Below, in pieces: positions 55,684-63,983 of a DNA stretch of 64,000 nt. The stretch covers positions 868,001 to 932,000 of the forward strand of contig NZ_CP102798.1 in NCBI RefSeq assembly GCF_028356935.1, given 5' to 3'. The notes beneath the pieces are model-generated. The model saw only the letters and a program-made list of their open reading frames with translations, did not search any database and was not told the origin of the DNA. Origin of the DNA: Lysinibacillus sp. OF-1 (GTDB lineage: Bacteria > Bacillota > Bacilli > Bacillales_A > Planococcaceae). The translations under genes and the position numbers were made by a program. The stretch's first letter is position 1. Each line of letters opens with the position of its first letter.

Positions 55684-56492
55684 TAATTGAAGTGAAAAAT
55701 GGCAATTTTTATTATGAAAAGCATCGTAAGAAATCCCAAAATCTTTATGTAAACAATATTAATTTTACACTGGAACCAGGACAAATTATGGCCATCCTTG
55801 GTCCTAATGGAGCTGGAAAGACAACGATGCTCAAATGTATTACAGGGTTACTAGAGTGGAAGCAGGGAGAAACCTATATAGATGACAAGCCATTGTCTAC
55901 TGTCAAGCGTAAGGAGCTTTGGCAACGTATTGGCTATGTACCGCAAGCTCATAAAATGGTATTTGGTTTTACAATAGAAGAGCTTGTTGTGATGGGAAGA
56001 GCCCCTTTTATTAGTACATTGGCCCAACCATCAAAAAAAGATTTAGAAGCGGCGCATTTGGCATTAGATATAATTGGTATCGTCCATTTAGCAAAAAAAT
56101 CATGCAATGAGGTAAGTGGCGGCGAGCTACAGCTGGCTTTAATAGCTCGCACACTGGTTGCCGATCCAGAAATACTTATTTTAGATGAACCAGAGTCACA
56201 TTTGGATATTCAAAAACAAATTACTATTTTACAAACAATCAAGCAATTAGCGAGAGAACGTGGCATTTCTTGTATTATTAACACGCATTATCCTAATCAT
56301 GCCTTTTATTTAGCTGATCGGGTCCTGATGACGGCAAAGGATAAGGGTGTTGTATATGGCGCTGTACGTGAAATAATGACGGAGGAAAGAATGCAGTCGT
56401 TTTTTGGTATCGAGCTAAAAAAAATACTGTATGAAGAAGAGAATTATGTGGTAGAAACAATGGTTCCACGTGCATTAGGTGCAGAAAAATAA
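55680..56492 (+). CDS. Iron ABC transporter ATPase (FecE/FhuC-like)
   Basis: A 270-residue ATPase. I favour GTG 55680, 8 bases after GGAGGT and overlapping the permease stop (GTGA), over ATG 55674, which is only two bases from that ribosome site. Walker A GPNGAGKT (41-48), signature EVSGGELQLALIARTL, Walker B ILILDEPESHLD. The D-E-P-x-S-H-L-D pattern is characteristic of FecE/BtuD-type ATPases. Last gene of the operon. Confidence 0.92.
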   Translation: MIIEVKNGNFYYEKHRKKSQNLYVNNINFTLEPGQIMAILGPNGAGKTTMLKCITGLLEWKQGETYIDDKPLSTVKRKELWQRIGYVPQAHKMVFGFTIEELVVMGRAPFISTLAQPSKKDLEAAHLALDIIGIVHLAKKSCNEVSGGELQLALIARTLVADPEILILDEPESHLDIQKQITILQTIKQLARERGISCIINTHYPNHAFYLADRVLMTAKDKGVVYGAVREIMTEERMQSFFGIELKKILYEEENYVVETMVPRALGAEK

Positions 56493-56712
56493 GGAGTGCC
56501 GCTGGCTTGACTCCAATCAACCATTCTGCAAAAGTGTCTTTTCCTCTTTCATACTAGCCGTTGGGGACTAAATAACCCTTTATTTGTCTTATTAGAGAGA
56601 GGATAGACCCTTATTTTCAAGATGGAGAAGTGATGAGTGACAACACCCCTCCATAAAATGGGTAGTGGAAATCTTTGCTAAAAAGATAACCTTTTTATGG
56701 ATTGGAAGGCTA

Positions 56713-56783
56713 CTTGACTCCGATGGGATAGCGAGACAGGCGAGCCCACAGGAAAGCAAGTAGCCGGAAATCCATTTTCACCT
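56713..56783. repeat. Possible degenerate Bacillales intergenic repeat
   Basis: The segment with TTGACTCCGATGGGATAGCG, GACAGGCGAGCCCACAGG, then GGAAAGCAAGTAGCC resembles the shape of dispersed Bacillaceae intergenic repeats (GACTCC..GGG, GAGACCCCGCAGG, GCGGAAAGCAAGTAGCC) that I remember. Base composition is clearly richer in G and C than its surroundings. A single copy was found in this window. Confidence 0.4.
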
Positions 56784-56825
56784 TTCACAAACATTCTATG
56801 GATAGTTTTGTTTTTCCACACTATG

Positions 56826-56861
56826 TAGCATGTAGTTGTTTTCCCAACTACATGCTTTTTA
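56826..56861 (+). terminator. Intrinsic terminator
   Basis: AGCATGTAGTTG-N7-CAACTACATGCT-type stem followed by TTTTAG; probably ends the iron operon transcript. Confidence 0.8.
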
Positions 56862-57027
56862 GCTATTTTACTGTATTAGCTTGGTGCGTGAGTCGGCTAC
56901 ATTGATAATCAGGTAGTGGTATTGCCTTCAAATATTATTTCTATTATTTGCAAGCTCCTTTAATTATTCTGAATAATCGATAAATGGTATAATGATAGCA
57001 TTGTAGAAAGTAAGGGAGGATTTCATA

Positions 57028-57810
57028 GTGGAGCTTAATTTAACTGGGAAAGTAGCAATTATTACAGGATCGAGTAAAGGAATTGGTTATTATACGGCCA
57101 TGCAACTTGTCAAAGAGGGGGCTCATGTTGTACTTTGCGCACGTGGAGAAAAACAGCTACAGGTGGCGGCTGGATGTATTAAAAATGAAACGGATGTGGA
57201 TGTTTTAATTGTTCCAGCTGATGTTACAAAGGAAAAGGATTGTAAGTATTTAATTGAGCGTACAGTAGAACATTTTGGACGCATTGATATTCTCATTAAT
57301 AATGCAGGTACGGCTTCAGCGAATCCCTTTGAGTCAGTGAGTAGTGAGCTGTGGCAAGCAGATTTAGATTTAAAAGTATTTGGGGCTATACATTGCTCCA
57401 AATATGCTGCACCATATATGCGTAAGGCTGGTGCAGGTGCAATCGTTAATGTGACAGCGGTGATGGCTAAGACACCTCCAGCAAGCTCGCTTCCTACTAC
57501 AGTTAGCCGCGCTGCGGGACTTGCTTTGACAAAAGCGATGAGCAAGGATTTAGGGAAGGATAATATTCGCGTAAATTCTGTATGTATTGGGCTTATTCGC
57601 AGTGATCAGATCGAAAAGAATTGGAAAAAGGAAGAACCTAATTTATCGTGGGAAGAATATTCTCGTATGGTAGGGAAAACTATTCCACTTGGACGTGTAG
57701 GTGATACGCAAGAAGCCGCTAACGTCATCACATTTTTAGTTTCTGATGCAGCAAGTTATGTTACAGGGACTTCAGTGAATATTGATGGTGGCTCTGGTCA
57801 CGCATTATAA
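57028..57810 (+). CDS. Atypical SDR oxidoreductase lacking the catalytic residues
   Basis: A 260-residue Rossmann protein. The cofactor motif is TGSSKGIG (13-20) and NNAG is at 91-94. In the catalytic segment, alignment to FabG-type SDRs places Ala144 where the catalytic Ser should be, Thr157 in place of Tyr and Arg161 in place of Lys. The classical tetrad is thus absent. It resembles a group of FabG-like SDRs known to lack a perfect tetrad. It may not reduce a carbonyl by the usual mechanism. RBS GGGAGG. Substrate unknown; sits downstream of the iron genes but after a terminator. Confidence 0.82.
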   Translation: MELNLTGKVAIITGSSKGIGYYTAMQLVKEGAHVVLCARGEKQLQVAAGCIKNETDVDVLIVPADVTKEKDCKYLIERTVEHFGRIDILINNAGTASANPFESVSSELWQADLDLKVFGAIHCSKYAAPYMRKAGAGAIVNVTAVMAKTPPASSLPTTVSRAAGLALTKAMSKDLGKDNIRVNSVCIGLIRSDQIEKNWKKEEPNLSWEEYSRMVGKTIPLGRVGDTQEAANVITFLVSDAASYVTGTSVNIDGGSGHAL

Positions 57811-57896
57811 ATAGGATAATCTTTTTTAGGAAAATAATTTTAATGATGTCTCATTAAATTATGATGAGACAACCCCTATATTTCTCTTAATTAAAA

Positions 57897-57926
57897 GAAG
57901 AAAGCCATCCGCTTTCTTTTTTTATA
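57897..57926 (+). terminator. Terminator after the SDR gene
   Basis: AAGAAAGC-CATCC-GCTTTCTT followed by a T run. A further hairpin, TGTCTCAT / ATGAGACA, lies just upstream at 57847-57871. Confidence 0.75.
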
Positions 57927-58004
57927 TTATTTTCCTAAAATTATAATAGACAGAAAATTCTTGCAGATGTAGAATGAACGATATAGGGGGTGAAAAGTGG
58001 CGAA

Positions 58005-58451
58005 ATGTTGAACGAAAATTTTGCTGCGCTATTGTTGCGAGTTATTCGTATCATTGCTCAAATTGGCATACTGACGATTTTTTATTACATGGGGGTGGGA
58101 ATAGTAACATATTTACACATACCTCTTCCAGGAAGTGTTATTGGATTACTATTATTAGCACTTTCACTCATGTTTAAAATCATTAAGGTGGAATATATTC
58201 AAGACGGTGCCAGTTTTTTAATTGGTATGTTAACATTGTTTTTCATACCAGCAACGGTAGGTGTTATTGATTATCCAGAACTCATGTCAGTCACTGGCCT
58301 GTTGATTATTTTAGCCGTTATTGCTAGTACATTAATCTCTATTTATGTCACGGGTTTACTGACACAAATCATTGAGAAAAAAGAATTGGCGAAAAAAGAA
58401 GGTACGGAAACCACTGTTGATGAAGGGAAGGGAGAGTTAACGGTTGATTGA
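58005..58451 (+). CDS. LrgA/CidA-family holin-like membrane protein
   Basis: About 148 residues from ATG 58005 (GGGGGTG upstream); an in-frame GTG at 57990 is the alternative. Four membrane segments. Family features: GVGIVTYLHIPLPGSVIGLLLLALSLMFKIIKVEYIQDGASFLIGMLTLFFIPATVGVIDY. LrgA/CidA proteins are small holin-like proteins linked to control of murein hydrolase activity and metabolite export. The gene overlaps its lrgB-like partner by 8 bases. A charged C-terminal tail follows the last helix. Confidence 0.88.
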   Translation: MLNENFAALLLRVIRIIAQIGILTIFYYMGVGIVTYLHIPLPGSVIGLLLLALSLMFKIIKVEYIQDGASFLIGMLTLFFIPATVGVIDYPELMSVTGLLIILAVIASTLISIYVTGLLTQIIEKKELAKKEGTETTVDEGKGELTVD

Positions 58452-59121
58452 AGCAATTGTTGTCCTAAGTACCGTCATTATGTTTGTATTGTTCACAAAG
58501 CTTTATCAGCGATTTCCACATCCCATCATGATCCCCTTGGTCACTACTACAGTGGTCAGTGTGATGATTTTACTTATATTCGATATTCCATATGCAACAT
58601 ATATGAGAGGTGGAGAATGGCTTCAGAAAATGCTTGGACCAGCAGTTGTCGCACTTGCCTATCCTCTCTATAATCAACGAGCTATTATTCTAAAATATAA
58701 GTATTCTATTTTATCAGGACTTTTCATCGGTATGATTACAGGCTTAATGACAATTTTTGTATTACTAAAATGGATTGGTGTAAAGTCTAGCTGGATGCTG
58801 ACGGCCTTACCTAAATCATTAACCACGCCTGTTGGGATGCAGGTAAGCGAAACGATAGGGGGTATCCCGCCTCTAACTGCTGTTTTTGTGATGATTGCAG
58901 GATTTGTAGGGGCTATTATTGGACCATTCGTTATTAAATATGGCAAAATCAACTCGGCCGTTAGTAGAGGTGTGGCTGTAGGCAGTGCCTCACATGGTGT
59001 AGGTCTTGTAAAATTAAGAGAATATGGGGAACAGGAATTATCAGTTGGTTCATTATCGATGGGCTTAACCGCTGTTATTGGGGCATTTTTCTGTCCTTTA
59101 TTTGTTTATTTATTTTTATAA
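58444..59121 (+). CDS. LrgB-family membrane protein
   Basis: A 225-residue membrane protein starting at TTG 58444 after AAGGGAGAG. LrgB hallmarks: YPLYNQRAIILKYKYSILSGLFIGM, LPKSLTTPVGMQVSETIGGIPPLTAVFVMIAGFVGAIIGP and GSASHGVGLVKLREYGE. LrgB proteins work with LrgA-type partners and have been connected with transport of pyruvate/lactate-like acids and with lysis control. Ends the two-gene operon. Confidence 0.9.
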   Translation: MIEAIVVLSTVIMFVLFTKLYQRFPHPIMIPLVTTTVVSVMILLIFDIPYATYMRGGEWLQKMLGPAVVALAYPLYNQRAIILKYKYSILSGLFIGMITGLMTIFVLLKWIGVKSSWMLTALPKSLTTPVGMQVSETIGGIPPLTAVFVMIAGFVGAIIGPFVIKYGKINSAVSRGVAVGSASHGVGLVKLREYGEQELSVGSLSMGLTAVIGAFFCPLFVYLFL

Positions 59122-59144
59122 TCCAATTGTCGCTTTGTGCAAAA

Positions 59145-59185
59145 AAAGAGTTGTCTCAAAAACTATTTGAGACAACCTCTTTAGC
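59145..59185. terminator. Bidirectional terminator between lrgB-like and methyltransferase genes
   Basis: GTTGTCTCAAA / TTTGAGACAAC (59150-59160 with 59166-59176) with A or T runs on both sides. Confidence 0.82.
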
Positions 59186-59777
59186 TTTTTTCAATAATCA
59201 ATTGAATCGTATGGGCTAGCCCAGTGTGTAGCATTCCTTCATGTCGAATTTGCTCACCTGTAAAAAAGTGGATAATTTTATATGCTTGACACCATTGAAG
59301 GACATCTAAAGGGTTATATAAAAAATCGAGTTGCTGTGGACCACCTGAAGCATAAGGGAGCTGATAAATGGAATATAACTCCATCATAATTCGCCCTCCT
59401 GGTTTGACTGAATCGATAATCTTTTGTATGACCGTTTGTTGTTGCTTTGCTGGAAAATGTCCAAATACCATAATGGCCGCATCATATTTATTAACGGGAA
59501 GCTCATCCAGCAGTAAATCGGCTAGCTTAGTTTGAACTGTCACTTGATGCTTCAGTGCTAATTGTTCAGTTTTTTGAAGGCCACTCTGTGCATAATCATA
59601 GGCAGTAACCGTATGTCCAGCTGTGGCTAAAAAAACAGCATTACGTCCTTCACCCTCTGCATAGGCGGCGATATTAGGGGAATCTTTCAAATAATATACA
59701 TAATCTTTAATAAAGGCATTAGGTTGTTCGCCATAAACGTATTCTGCTCCTTGAAAACGTTGATCCCAAGTATTCAT
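59181..59777 (-). CDS. Class I SAM-dependent methyltransferase (TehB-like)
   Basis: A 198-residue enzyme. It begins WDQRFQGAEYVYGEQPNAFIKDY; motif I is AYAEGEGRNAVFLA, and motifs II and III are AIMVFGHFP and VKPGGRIMMELYS. This resembles TehB/thiopurine-methyltransferase-like small enzymes. GGGAGTG precedes the ATG. The physiological acceptor is unknown. Confidence 0.85.
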   Translation of the reverse strand: MNTWDQRFQGAEYVYGEQPNAFIKDYVYYLKDSPNIAAYAEGEGRNAVFLATAGHTVTAYDYAQSGLQKTEQLALKHQVTVQTKLADLLLDELPVNKYDAAIMVFGHFPAKQQQTVIQKIIDSVKPGGRIMMELYSIYQLPYASGGPQQLDFLYNPLDVLQWCQAYKIIHFFTGEQIRHEGMLHTGLAHTIQLIIEKS

Positions 59778-59997
59778 TTAGTTCACTCCCTTTTTTATAT
59801 TGTAAATAATATAGATTGCTTATTCTAATTTTTAGCTTATTAGTTGAAAGCTTCAAAAAGCAAATCATAAATTCTTAAGTAATATTCAAGTACCATTTAT
59901 TATGTAATTAATAATGATTGGGACAGGTAAAGAGAAATTTCTAAAGCTGCAATGATATCCAAGCATAGCAAAGCTCACATGAGTGTTTTAGAGATAA

Positions 59998-60038
59998 TGA
60001 AAAAGCTAGCTCTTCACAATGAAGAACTAGCTTTTAAT
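59998..60038 (-). terminator. Terminator of speA
   Basis: AAAAGCTAG-C-TCTTCA / TGAAGA-A-CTAGCTTTT with a 4-base loop. On the minus strand it is followed by a T-rich stretch; on the plus strand by TTAATTTTT. Confidence 0.82.
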
Positions 60039-60040
60039 TT

Positions 60041-61510
60041 TTAAAAAATAGGTTTTCGTTCTTTTATTACCCGAATTGTTTTCAATGTTGTATCCTCGGG
60101 TCCTTGTACTGGTAAACCTGCTTCAATATTCATTTGAATATAATGAATATTTTCTTGTGTAATTATTTCCCCGGGAATAAAAATCGGAATTCCAGGAGGA
60201 TAGACCATAATAAATTCTGCACAAATACAGTTATCCGCTTCTGCAAGAGGAACGACTTCTGTATCGGCATAAAAGGCATCACGTGGTGACATGGCAAGAG
60301 CTGGGATTTCTGGTACATTCACTACAGCTTCTGTGATAGCCGCTTCAGAATCGAATGCTTTTGACATACGAGTAAGTGCATTTACTAAAAGATTAATTTC
60401 TTTTTTCGTATCTCCCAATGTCACTAAACATAAAATATTGTAAAGGTCAGACAGTTCCACTTCAATATTGGCATTATATCGTAACCATTCCTCAGCTCTA
60501 TGACCAGAAATACCTAAATCTTTTACACTAATAAGCAGTTTTAATGGGTCCATATCATAGGTCGCCGATGAATGTAATTTTTCCTTACCTGCACACTTTA
60601 AGTGCGCTATTTGATTGATGCGTTTACGCGCATCTTTTGCTAAACGCAATGCATCGTCGATTAAATCATATCCATGAATGGCTAGCTGGCGACGAGCTGT
60701 GTCAAGCGAAGCGAGTAATGGATATGAAGTCGATGTCGTTGTTAGCATGGAAAAGACAGCTTGTACACGTTTCGCTGAAACAAGACCTTCACGGACATTT
60801 AAAATGGAAGTTTGCGTCATGGAGCCACCGAGCTTGTGTACACTTGTTGCTGCCATATCTGCACCTGCCTCCATTGCTGAATACGGTAGGTCATCATGGA
60901 ATTTTATGTGTACACCATGTGCTTCGTCTACGACTACTGGAATCTGACGATCATGAGCGATTTCGACAATGCGCTTTAAATCAGCTGTAAAGCCAAAATA
61001 AGTTGGATTAATAACAAGTACAGCTTTTGTGTCTGGATAAGCATTCAACGCTTTTTCGACAGCTTCAGGCGATATGCCATGAGAAATTCCATATTCACTG
61101 TCGACTTCTGGGTGAATAAAAATTGGAATTGCACCAGCGAATACAATCGCCGACATAATAGATTTATGAACATTCCGTGGCACTAGAATCTTATCACCTG
61201 GGCCGACGACGGTCAGAATCATCGTCATGATGGCGCCACTAGTACCTTGGACGGAAAAGAATGTATGATCAGCACCAAAGGCTTCAGCTGCAAGGCTTTG
61301 TGCTTCTTTAATAGCACCCTTTGGTGAATGTAAATCGTCTAGTGGAGCAATATTAATTAAATCAATTGATAAAACGTTGTCGCCGACGAATTCTCGGAAA
61401 GCAGGGTCCATCCCTTGCCCTTTCTTATGGCCTGGAATATGGAATTGAATTGGATGTCTGTTCCGATGTTTAAGTAATACGTCGAACAATGGAGTCTCTA
61501 GTTGTGACAA
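60041..61510 (-). CDS. speA: Arginine decarboxylase SpeA (Orn/Lys/Arg decarboxylase family)
   Basis: About 489 residues starting at TTG 61510. This start is chosen because GTGAGGTGG lies 8 bases upstream and because the product then begins LSQLETPLFDVLLKHRNRHPIQFHIPGHKKG, aligning with the remembered B. subtilis SpeA N-terminus; GTG 61522 is the alternative. PLP enzyme with lysine in TSVHKLGGSM and the binding motif DEAHG. Makes agmatine, the precursor of putrescine and spermidine. Its position beside yktA and yktB and after the pdh operon matches B. subtilis. Cytoplasmic. Lysine decarboxylase activity is an alternative within the family. Confidence 0.9.
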   Translation of the reverse strand: MSQLETPLFDVLLKHRNRHPIQFHIPGHKKGQGMDPAFREFVGDNVLSIDLINIAPLDDLHSPKGAIKEAQSLAAEAFGADHTFFSVQGTSGAIMTMILTVVGPGDKILVPRNVHKSIMSAIVFAGAIPIFIHPEVDSEYGISHGISPEAVEKALNAYPDTKAVLVINPTYFGFTADLKRIVEIAHDRQIPVVVDEAHGVHIKFHDDLPYSAMEAGADMAATSVHKLGGSMTQTSILNVREGLVSAKRVQAVFSMLTTTSTSYPLLASLDTARRQLAIHGYDLIDDALRLAKDARKRINQIAHLKCAGKEKLHSSATYDMDPLKLLISVKDLGISGHRAEEWLRYNANIEVELSDLYNILCLVTLGDTKKEINLLVNALTRMSKAFDSEAAITEAVVNVPEIPALAMSPRDAFYADTEVVPLAEADNCICAEFIMVYPPGIPIFIPGEIITQENIHYIQMNIEAGLPVQGPEDTTLKTIRVIKERKPIF

Positions 61511-61653
61511 CGCAGGTACCACCTCACTTTATAATATCTAAGAAAACAAATGAATTATAGCACCTAACGACACGAAAAAATAGACTTTTCATAAAAATAA
61601 AAGGTTTTTTTCAGGATAAAGAGAAATTAGTATCGAACGAAAGGGGAGGTACT

Positions 61654-62613
61654 ATGAATTGGAATACACGTGTGACGGAGCTTTTGCAGGTTAAATACCC
61701 CATTATTCAAGGAGGGTTAGCCTATTTAGCATATGCTGATTTAGCGGCAGCTGTATCGAATGCTGGCGGTCTAGGGCAAATAACAGCCATGAGCTTACGA
61801 GATCCTAATTTATTACGAGCAGAGATCCAGAAAGTCCGAACATTAACAGATAAACCGTTTGGCGTAAATTTTGCGATTGGTCTGCATGGTATAGGCTTTG
61901 AGGAGATGGTGCGCGTTGCAGTTGAGGAAGAAGTACCAGTTATTACGATGACTGGAGGAAACCCAGCACCTATTTTTGAGTTGCTAAAAGGAACAGCTAT
62001 CAAAAAATTGGTACTTGTAGCTGCTCGTAGACAAGCCCAAAAAGCTGAACAACTAGGAGCAGATGCTGTGATGGTTGTTGGTCAAGAGGGGGGAGGTCAT
62101 CTTGGGCGAGATGACGTTGGCACAATGGTGCTAGTTCCTCAAGTGGTTGATAGTGTGAAAATTCCAATCATTGCTTCTGGAGGCATTGGTGATGGGCGTG
62201 GTTGGCTAGCTGCACACGCATTGGGAGCTGAAGGTATTGAAATGGGCACACGCTTTATTGCCACAAAAGAATGTGTCGATGCATCAGAGGCTTATAAAGA
62301 GGCTCTGCTTGCTAGTACGGAGGCTGATACGACGATTATTAAGCGTTCTATCGGCGCGCCAGCACGAGCTTTACGTAATGAATTTACGACAAAGATTTTA
62401 GAAATTGAGGAAAAAACACCAACATATGAGGCTTTAAAAGACTATATCAGTGGTTCAGCCAATAAGCGTTTTATTTACGATGGCAATCAAAATGAAGGCT
62501 TTGGCTGGGCTGGTCAAGTGACGGGAATGATTCACGATATCCCAACCGTAGCGGAACTTATTAATCGAATGGTTGCAGAAGCTGAAAGTATCCGGTTAAA
62601 ATGGGGGCAATAA
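61654..62613 (+). CDS. Nitronate monooxygenase / FabK-like flavoprotein
   Basis: A 319-residue TIM-barrel flavoprotein. Characteristic pieces are YPIIQGGLAYLAYADLAAAVSNAGGLG at the N-terminus, VVGQEGGGHLGR (FMN-binding) and IIASGGIGDGRGWLAAHALGAEGIEMGTRF. The family (PF03060) contains nitronate monooxygenases and FabK enoyl-ACP reductases; the EGGGHLGR form fits either. It stands alone, away from other fatty-acid genes, which favours nitronate monooxygenase. RBS GGGGAGG. Confidence 0.88.
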   Translation: MNWNTRVTELLQVKYPIIQGGLAYLAYADLAAAVSNAGGLGQITAMSLRDPNLLRAEIQKVRTLTDKPFGVNFAIGLHGIGFEEMVRVAVEEEVPVITMTGGNPAPIFELLKGTAIKKLVLVAARRQAQKAEQLGADAVMVVGQEGGGHLGRDDVGTMVLVPQVVDSVKIPIIASGGIGDGRGWLAAHALGAEGIEMGTRFIATKECVDASEAYKEALLASTEADTTIIKRSIGAPARALRNEFTTKILEIEEKTPTYEALKDYISGSANKRFIYDGNQNEGFGWAGQVTGMIHDIPTVAELINRMVAEAESIRLKWGQ

Positions 62614-62633
62614 CATAAAGGTGGTTTTGTCGA

Positions 62634-62921
62634 ATGGAATATTCTTATCCGTTTTCAACTGATTGGTCCACAGAGGAAATTGTGGATGTCGTTCAATTCT
62701 TTGAAGGAATTGAGAAAGCTTATGAAAAGGGCATCAAGCGTGAAGTCATGCTGGCTAAATATCGTCGCTTTAAAGAGATTGTTCCATCTCAAGCAGAGGA
62801 AAAAACAATTTTTCGAGAATTCGAAGAGGCAAGTGGCTATATTAGCTATCCTGTCGTCAAACAAACCAAGGAAGCCGAAGATGGGATGCTTATAAAAATT
62901 GTCCCTAAAAACGGTCGATAA
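62634..62921 (+). CDS. yktA: UPF0223 family protein YktA
   Basis: A 95-residue small protein. It begins [69 protein letters not shown], the UPF0223 pattern. It has AAGGTGG upstream and lies next to yktB, as in B. subtilis. No known function. Confidence 0.9.
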   Translation: MEYSYPFSTDWSTEEIVDVVQFFEGIEKAYEKGIKREVMLAKYRRFKEIVPSQAEEKTIFREFEEASGYISYPVVKQTKEAEDGMLIKIVPKNGR

Positions 62922-62961
62922 AAAATGGATGTGAGCACAACTCACATCCATTTTTTAATTT
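62922..62961. terminator. Bidirectional terminator after yktA
   Basis: AAAATGGATGTGAG-CACAA-CTCACATCCATTTT with A/T flanks on both sides, between convergent yktA and yktB genes. Confidence 0.85.
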
Positions 62962-63032
62962 TTTGTGTTAAAAAACGACATTTTGCATAAACTACATCAA
63001 TAAAAATCATCATTAAATGAATCTAAGTAAAA

Positions 63033-63659
63033 CTATTTTCCAACAATGACGTTGTAAAGAGGAAGTAAGCGATTAAATGTTTCCTCTGTTAATTGTTGTA
63101 ACTCGCTAGCTGTTAGCTTTGTCGCTTGCTCTTTTGGAATGTGACGACCAACCAAGAACTCACCTTTTTTGACATCTCGCAGTCGTATAAGTAATGCTTC
63201 AAGCTTGTCTTCTTTTGCCTCTTCGAGAGAAATGGCCTCAGGGGACATATGATCACCTGACACAATAAAATCAGTAGGAAGTTGCTCCAATAAAGATTTA
63301 TGGGCAAGTAAACGCTCAGCCATAACATTTTTTTGTGGTGCTTCATAAATAATAGCTAAGACGATGAATAAATGTGTGTGCCATAGACCAATCTGAAAGT
63401 GAGGCAATGATTTATAACCTCTTTTATAGGGAGCGAAGGCAACCCAACTATCCTTTGGTGGGTTGACAGTTCTTCGAGCATGTTTGGCAACATGAGGGAA
63501 GAATTCTTCACCTAGTTGGCTAGAGAAATAAGCAGAAAAGTCTTCTCCTAGCTGATTGAATTTTGGACGTACAAGGGAAGTTAAAGCATCCATTCTTTGT
63601 TCTAAACCGTCTATTGTAAAAACATTAAAGTCTTTGTTTGTCCACTTTGTTTTTGGCAA
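63033..63659 (-). CDS. yktB: UPF0637 family protein YktB
   Basis: A 208-residue cytoplasmic protein. Family pattern: WTNKDFNVFTIDGLEQRMDALTSLVRPKFNQLGEDFSAYFS, KHARRTVNPPKDSWVAFAPYKRGYKSLPHFQIGLW and FIVLAIIYEAP. Function unknown. GAAAGGAG precedes the ATG. Position and orientation beside yktA match the B. subtilis block. Confidence 0.9.
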   Translation of the reverse strand: MPKTKWTNKDFNVFTIDGLEQRMDALTSLVRPKFNQLGEDFSAYFSSQLGEEFFPHVAKHARRTVNPPKDSWVAFAPYKRGYKSLPHFQIGLWHTHLFIVLAIIYEAPQKNVMAERLLAHKSLLEQLPTDFIVSGDHMSPEAISLEEAKEDKLEALLIRLRDVKKGEFLVGRHIPKEQATKLTASELQQLTEETFNRLLPLYNVIVGK

Positions 63660-63785
63660 TTTTATTTTACTCCTTTCGTTTTATAAGGTTTATTTTACGC
63701 TGATTTTGGGAAAAAATCTTATAACAAGAACTTTATCGAAATAAAAAAGTTTTTGTAAAAAAAATTAAAAAAGGAAGTGTTTTTT

Positions 63786-63983
63786 ATGAAACCTATCGTA
63801 AAAATTATACGTAAAGTTGACATTGAAAAGCAATATGAACACATTTTACAATTAGAATTAGATTATGAATTAGCATCACTCTTTGAGGCGATGAATGAAA
63901 AAAATGATATTGAAATTGAAAAAAGTAAAAAACGTCTGGCTGAAATACAGATGGAACTTGAAAGCTTGCACGCCTATGCGTAA
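63786..63983 (+). CDS. ykzI: Small protein YkzI-like
   Basis: A 65-residue protein from ATG 63786 with AAAAGGAAG upstream; GTG 63777 overlaps that ribosome site. It is highly charged and helical (EKQYEHILQLELDYELASLFEAMNEKND). Position between yktB and the window end corresponds to ykzI in B. subtilis, and the length is similar. No function known. Sequence similarity was judged from memory only. Confidence 0.68.
   Translation: MKPIVKIIRKVDIEKQYEHILQLELDYELASLFEAMNEKNDIEIEKSKKRLAEIQMELESLHAYA

Larger units (their letters stand above)
56493..57027. other. Long intergenic region after the iron operon
   Basis: A 535-base stretch with no supported gene. It holds a degenerate GC-richer repeat-like segment at 56713-56783 and an intrinsic terminator at 56826-56861. 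The promoter of the SDR gene should lie near its end. The terminator sits 330 bases downstream of the ATPase gene, so the operon transcript may have a long 3' region or a separate RNA may end there. Confidence 0.5.

Noticed and set aside
57123-57545. A 140-residue minus-strand ORF inside the SDR gene
   Set aside because: Shadow frame of a gene with a clear ribosome site and Rossmann motif.
57847-57871. TGTCTCAT / ATGAGACA hairpin as a second SDR terminator
   Set aside because: No T run follows it. It shares TGAGACAAC with the terminator at 59166-59176, but the significance is unclear.
58674-58952. A 92-residue minus-strand ORF inside the lrgB-like gene
   Set aside because: Shadow frame without a ribosome site or terminator.
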